From NCBI GenBank assembly GCA_022820945.1, contig JAJEEP010000136.1:1-40292 (forward strand): a stretch of DNA of 40,292 bases, written 5' to 3'. Source of the stretch: Alphaproteobacteria bacterium (GTDB lineage: Bacteria; Pseudomonadota; Alphaproteobacteria; UBA828). Below the pieces are notes generated by a model. That model saw only the letters and a list, made by a program, of their open reading frames with translations. It searched no databases and had not been told where the DNA came from. Below, piece after piece: positions 40,190 to 40,292 of this stretch (its first letter is position 1; the number at the start of each line of letters is the position of its first letter). The position numbers and the translations under genes are program-made.

Positions 40190-40292
40190 TCAGTGGGCGT
40201 TCTCGTGCGGCCTGTATAGGTTGTCCTCGTCAGCAATCGGAACGATCACATATGGGATCGCCGCCATGGCCGAGAGGCGATATCGGGAGGTG
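40190..40292 (-). CDS. C-terminal end of a gene cut by the right edge
   Basis: The minus-strand frame entering from the edge reads IPYVIVPIADEDNLYRPHEN before a TGA at 40190-40192. The peptide looks like real protein. A start at the ATG 40268 is possible but has no ribosome site, so the gene probably extends beyond the window. No family can be assigned from 34 residues. Confidence 0.35.
   Translation of the reverse strand, partial: TSRYRLSAMAAIPYVIVPIADEDNLYRPHENAH

Overview
The window is GC-rich and reads as an accessory region (plasmid, megaplasmid or integrative element) of an alphaproteobacterium. The lineage call rests on composition and on gene families I recognise: a DUF2493-type protein, small ribbon-helix-helix proteins, a MobF/TraI relaxase with a very long C-terminus, tandem tyrosine recombinases, and IS110, IS5 and IS1595 elements. 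No ribosomal, tRNA or core metabolic gene is visible, so genus cannot be given. Every family name is from reading alone; no database search was run.

Layout. 1-5.6 kb: conjugation and plasmid-maintenance type genes: the edge-truncated DUF2493-type gene, an AT-rich palindromic gap that is a candidate oriT, three tandem small DNA-binding-type genes, a DUF1173-like protein, a four-unit zinc-ribbon protein and a small unknown. 5.7-7.7 kb: a small conserved unknown with a paralogue at 24.8 kb, an RsbW-like kinase gene broken by a stop codon, and a LysR regulator. 7.8-13.3 kb: the relaxase/helicase on the minus strand. 13.7-14.6 kb: a Cas3 HD-domain stump abutting an IS110 remnant. 14.7-17.9 kb: a large, lower-GC, membrane-anchored STAND/KAP-like NTPase of unknown function. 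18.0-18.9 kb: an IS5 remnant and a small secreted protein. 19.2-21.5 kb: an IS1595-family transposon with perfect 25-bp inverted repeats carrying three passenger genes, including a methyltransferase. 21.4-22.6 kb: two low-GC envelope-type genes. 23.5-25.1 kb: an intact IS110 element and the second paralogue. 25.1-26.9 kb: a gene graveyard with broken hicAB, a possible nuclease tail and a stump of a second DUF1173-like gene. 26.9-28.5 kb: a HigBA-type toxin-antitoxin pair, a two-TM protein and a small unknown. 28.9-35.1 kb: a defence cluster with a Type ISP/IIG-like restriction-methyltransferase, a SIR2 NADase-type protein and a broken AAA-ATPase-type gene. 35.4-36.6 kb: a rhodanese-like lipoprotein and a vapB-like antitoxin gene whose vapC partner is destroyed. 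36.8-39.1 kb: two translationally coupled tyrosine integrases. 39.5-40.3 kb: two more unknown genes, one cut by the edge.

How it fits together. The relaxase, its probable relaxosome accessories and the integrase pair point to a self-mobilising or mobilisable element. Its cargo is mostly genome defence (restriction-modification, SIR2, STAND NTPase, a dead CRISPR-Cas stump) and toxin-antitoxin modules in various states of decay. The strongest candidates for something undescribed are the membrane-anchored STAND NTPase, the restriction enzyme/SIR2 neighbourhood, and the passenger genes of the IS1595 element.
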